From: Larimichthys crocea
Lineage: Eukaryota; Chordata; Actinopteri; Sciaenidae
Assembly (NCBI RefSeq): GCF_000972845.2
Contig: NC_040018.1
Coordinates: 19,365,868-19,429,867, forward strand
Length of the DNA stretch: 64,000 nucleotides
Direction of reading: 5' to 3'
The notes beneath the pieces are model-generated. The model did no database searches and was not told the origin of the DNA. It saw only the letters and a program-made list of their open reading frames with translations. This document shows, piece by piece, positions 61,755 through 64,000 of the stretch (position 1 is its first letter; each line of letters begins with the position of its first letter). The position numbers and the translations under genes were made by a program.

Positions 61755-64000
61755 GTGAGTGAAACTAGTGTTTGTTGCAAACATTGTTCTATGTGATACA
61801 TACATTTGTATGGTTTGTCTCTATACTGTAAGCGTGAGTGACAGACACGTGATCATTTCTTGGGTTTAAGCAGCTTCAGAGTGACAGAGATTTGCTTCTG
61901 GGAACAGGTTGGCAGCAGGGAGGTGTGAGTGACCGACTGGTGGTATTTTTATGTACTGTAGGTAACTTGTCTGAATTCATTCGGAAGTTGCACAAACACA
62001 CACTCACAGACAGTGTTGAGCCAATAGATTCCTGCATCTTATGAGCACTGATTTGTTTGAGGAACTTAAAAACAGCCAAACATATCACTCTCCTTAAAAG
62101 GCCCAACCGAACATTACTCACTGCCTACCATGGAGTATTTATCATTCTTACGTCCTGAGCATGTATATGTACATATGTACATGTATATATGTTTCCTAAA
62201 AAACCTGACCAGATTTTGACTCCTTCACTTATCTCCAATGGCTTTAAACAATCCCCTATTTTCTCTTTTTCTAATAAGTATTATTTCTGATTTCACACCA
62301 TAGTGTTAAAAAACAAACAAAAATATCTCCAAGTTCTTCTACAGCAGCACATGAACAGTGTGCCTTTGAACAGCATGCCTGGTCAGTACACAGCATGAAG
62401 TGGGTGCACATAAGAGATGTTATCATACTGGAGTAACCTCCACAAAGAACTCAATGATGTGATTTAAACAAATATTGTGAAGTGAGATGATTGTAGTTTG
62501 TATTTCTCTGTCAGTTTCTCAGTCAACCTGTTCGTATTCAAAGTGTTGATCTCACCCAACCAACCAACCATAAGAGACAGACAAAGTGTGGCTTGTTTGT
62601 CCATGTTTGCTTTGCTGCAGAATTAATTTTACTTTGTTTACTTTGTTACTTTGTTTCCTAATTCAACAATAAGGCCATTTTGTTCTTGACTCTTGATACA
62701 AGCTTAGTCCAGGGTGAAGATTTTCTCCTTTTTACACATTGCGGGTAAAGTTGTCCATGACTGTGTTTTTATCGATAAAGAAATCTCACCTCACGTTAAA
62801 GTGACCATTTTCTAGTATATTAAAAATATCTAAACATAACATTTAAATAAAGCTATTCCAATCACAAGTCTAAGACTGATGAGTATTATTCATAACATTA
62901 CTTCTACACATACGGTCTGGCACGTATCTTCAAAGACCTTAGACAAGGTGAAATGCAAATTAAGTTAAAATACATAATAACTGACTCATCATCTGATTTA
63001 AAACTAGTTATGAGATGAATTTACGTTTGTGTGTAGATGTTGTGAAAAAAAACTGTATATACTAATGTTAAGAATTGTTGATAAAGAGTAAGTACCTACA
63101 TACATAATGTGAAGAATGATTCAAAGTAACTCACATTAGTGACACAAATTAATATTCAGAGCTCGTCATTTACCCTGAGGTGATTACATTGGCCAAAACA
63201 TCAGACTTAAACGCCAGTGACAGCAGTGGTAAGCCATTCATTCTTACCAGTCTAAACATACAGCTCTACTATGGAGGTGTCCATCTTTCAAATTCTCCGG
63301 ATGGTGTGTATTGAAGACCGAATTCATGCAAAGCTTATGCAAAATTCACAGATTTTCCCACTGTACGCAGTGTGATATGATCTAATATAATGTATTTATG
63401 GATTGCAGAAAAAATCAGAGGGGCAACATTTCTAGCTTAGTTTTAGCCTGTGAAAACAGTTTAGTTTTGTCATCTATGGTTCTGAAGGGATTCTGAAGTA
63501 AAAAAAAAAAATCACCCTGAGGACATCATAAGGGTGATCTTGCCTTGGGCTTGGACACTAAACAAAAACTCTGTGTTACAAACTTGGGATGTGGAGTTTG
63601 AAAGACATTTTTTCAAGCAGGGAGTACTAACAAAACCATAACAGGTTGCATTATGGGAAATGTGGAATCTAGTATTTATGGCGCAAAGTCAGGACATCCC
63701 CTGGTGCTTTGACTTTGATGATTCCTATTTTAATCTGTCTCTTGTGAGTTCTATTTTCATTTTGCTGATGACTGCACTCCATGCAAACTAAAATATTTTT
63801 AAAAACATTCTTTGTCGCAAATATTTAGTGATTTACTACCGTTTAGTGAACCGTTTGTAAAACCATTTTGTGACATTTTGCAGACTTAGACCTGCATGAA
63901 CTAAACTGGTTTTATGTACTGCACATGTCTACAGGACATATTTAAAGGGAGGTCAACATATTCCTGACATAAACCATATTTACCCTTTTAAGGAGACGAT
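61755..64000 (+). other. tmem266: tmem266 intron running off the window
   Basis: Starts with donor GTGAGT. It holds the repeat tail at 62055-62120, a CATGTATATGTACATATGTA-type AT palindromic stretch near 62160 and a CACCCTGAGGAC...AAGGGTG hairpin near 63515. No further coding exon recognised. Confidence 0.65.

Overview
This window is chromosomal DNA of a bony fish, probably a percomorph (spiny-rayed) teleost. It has short exons with GT..AG introns, AT-rich intergenic sequence with many microsatellites, teleost-type interspersed repeats, and four vertebrate genes whose predicted proteins follow the human orthologues almost exon by exon. All genes lie on the + strand. I see no prokaryotic, CRISPR or viral gene.

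Layout: (1) About 540-20479 is the 3' part (30 coding exons, about 1,420 residues) of talin-2 (tln2), from the middle of the rod to the C-terminal dimerisation helix. A clear mir-190 hairpin sits in one of its last introns, as in the human TLN2 locus. A long 3' UTR follows to about 23.2 kb. (2) 23.2-27.9 kb is intergenic. (3) 27942-36497 is alpha-tropomyosin, tpm1, complete. It has a muscle first exon (1a), an internal non-muscle first exon (1b), common exons, and four alternative 3' ends (9a, 9b, 9c, 9d) in the mammalian order. (4) 38370-45402 is fbxo22, a complete seven-exon F-box/FIST gene (387 residues). Its first intron carries an unusual minisatellite built from copies of its own splice acceptor. 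(5) About 47.3-64.0 kb is the start of tmem266 (a voltage-sensor-like membrane protein, HVRP1): a GC-rich 5' UTR with short upstream ORFs, two coding exons joined in frame, a 12.7 kb intron, and then the gene runs off the window.

Tln2 and Tpm1 both belong to the actin cytoskeleton: talin links integrins to actin, and tropomyosin coats actin filaments. Their linkage, with mir-190, is the conserved TLN2-MIR190A-TPM1 block of human 15q22. In human, FBXO22 and TMEM266 lie at 15q24 with NRG4 between them. Here they follow tpm1 directly and no nrg4 exon is recognised between them.

I found no new multi-gene system. The observations most worth checking are the splice-acceptor minisatellite in fbxo22, a candidate 6-nt microexon and a set of nested in-frame acceptors in tln2, a GC-AG intron and an unusual alternative stop in tpm1, a start-stop uORF in the tmem266 leader, and a perfect 22-bp hairpin in a tmem266 intron. 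Functional statements come from the named families. Exon limits were read from the sequence by splice consensus, phase continuity and remembered similarity to human proteins, with no alignment run.
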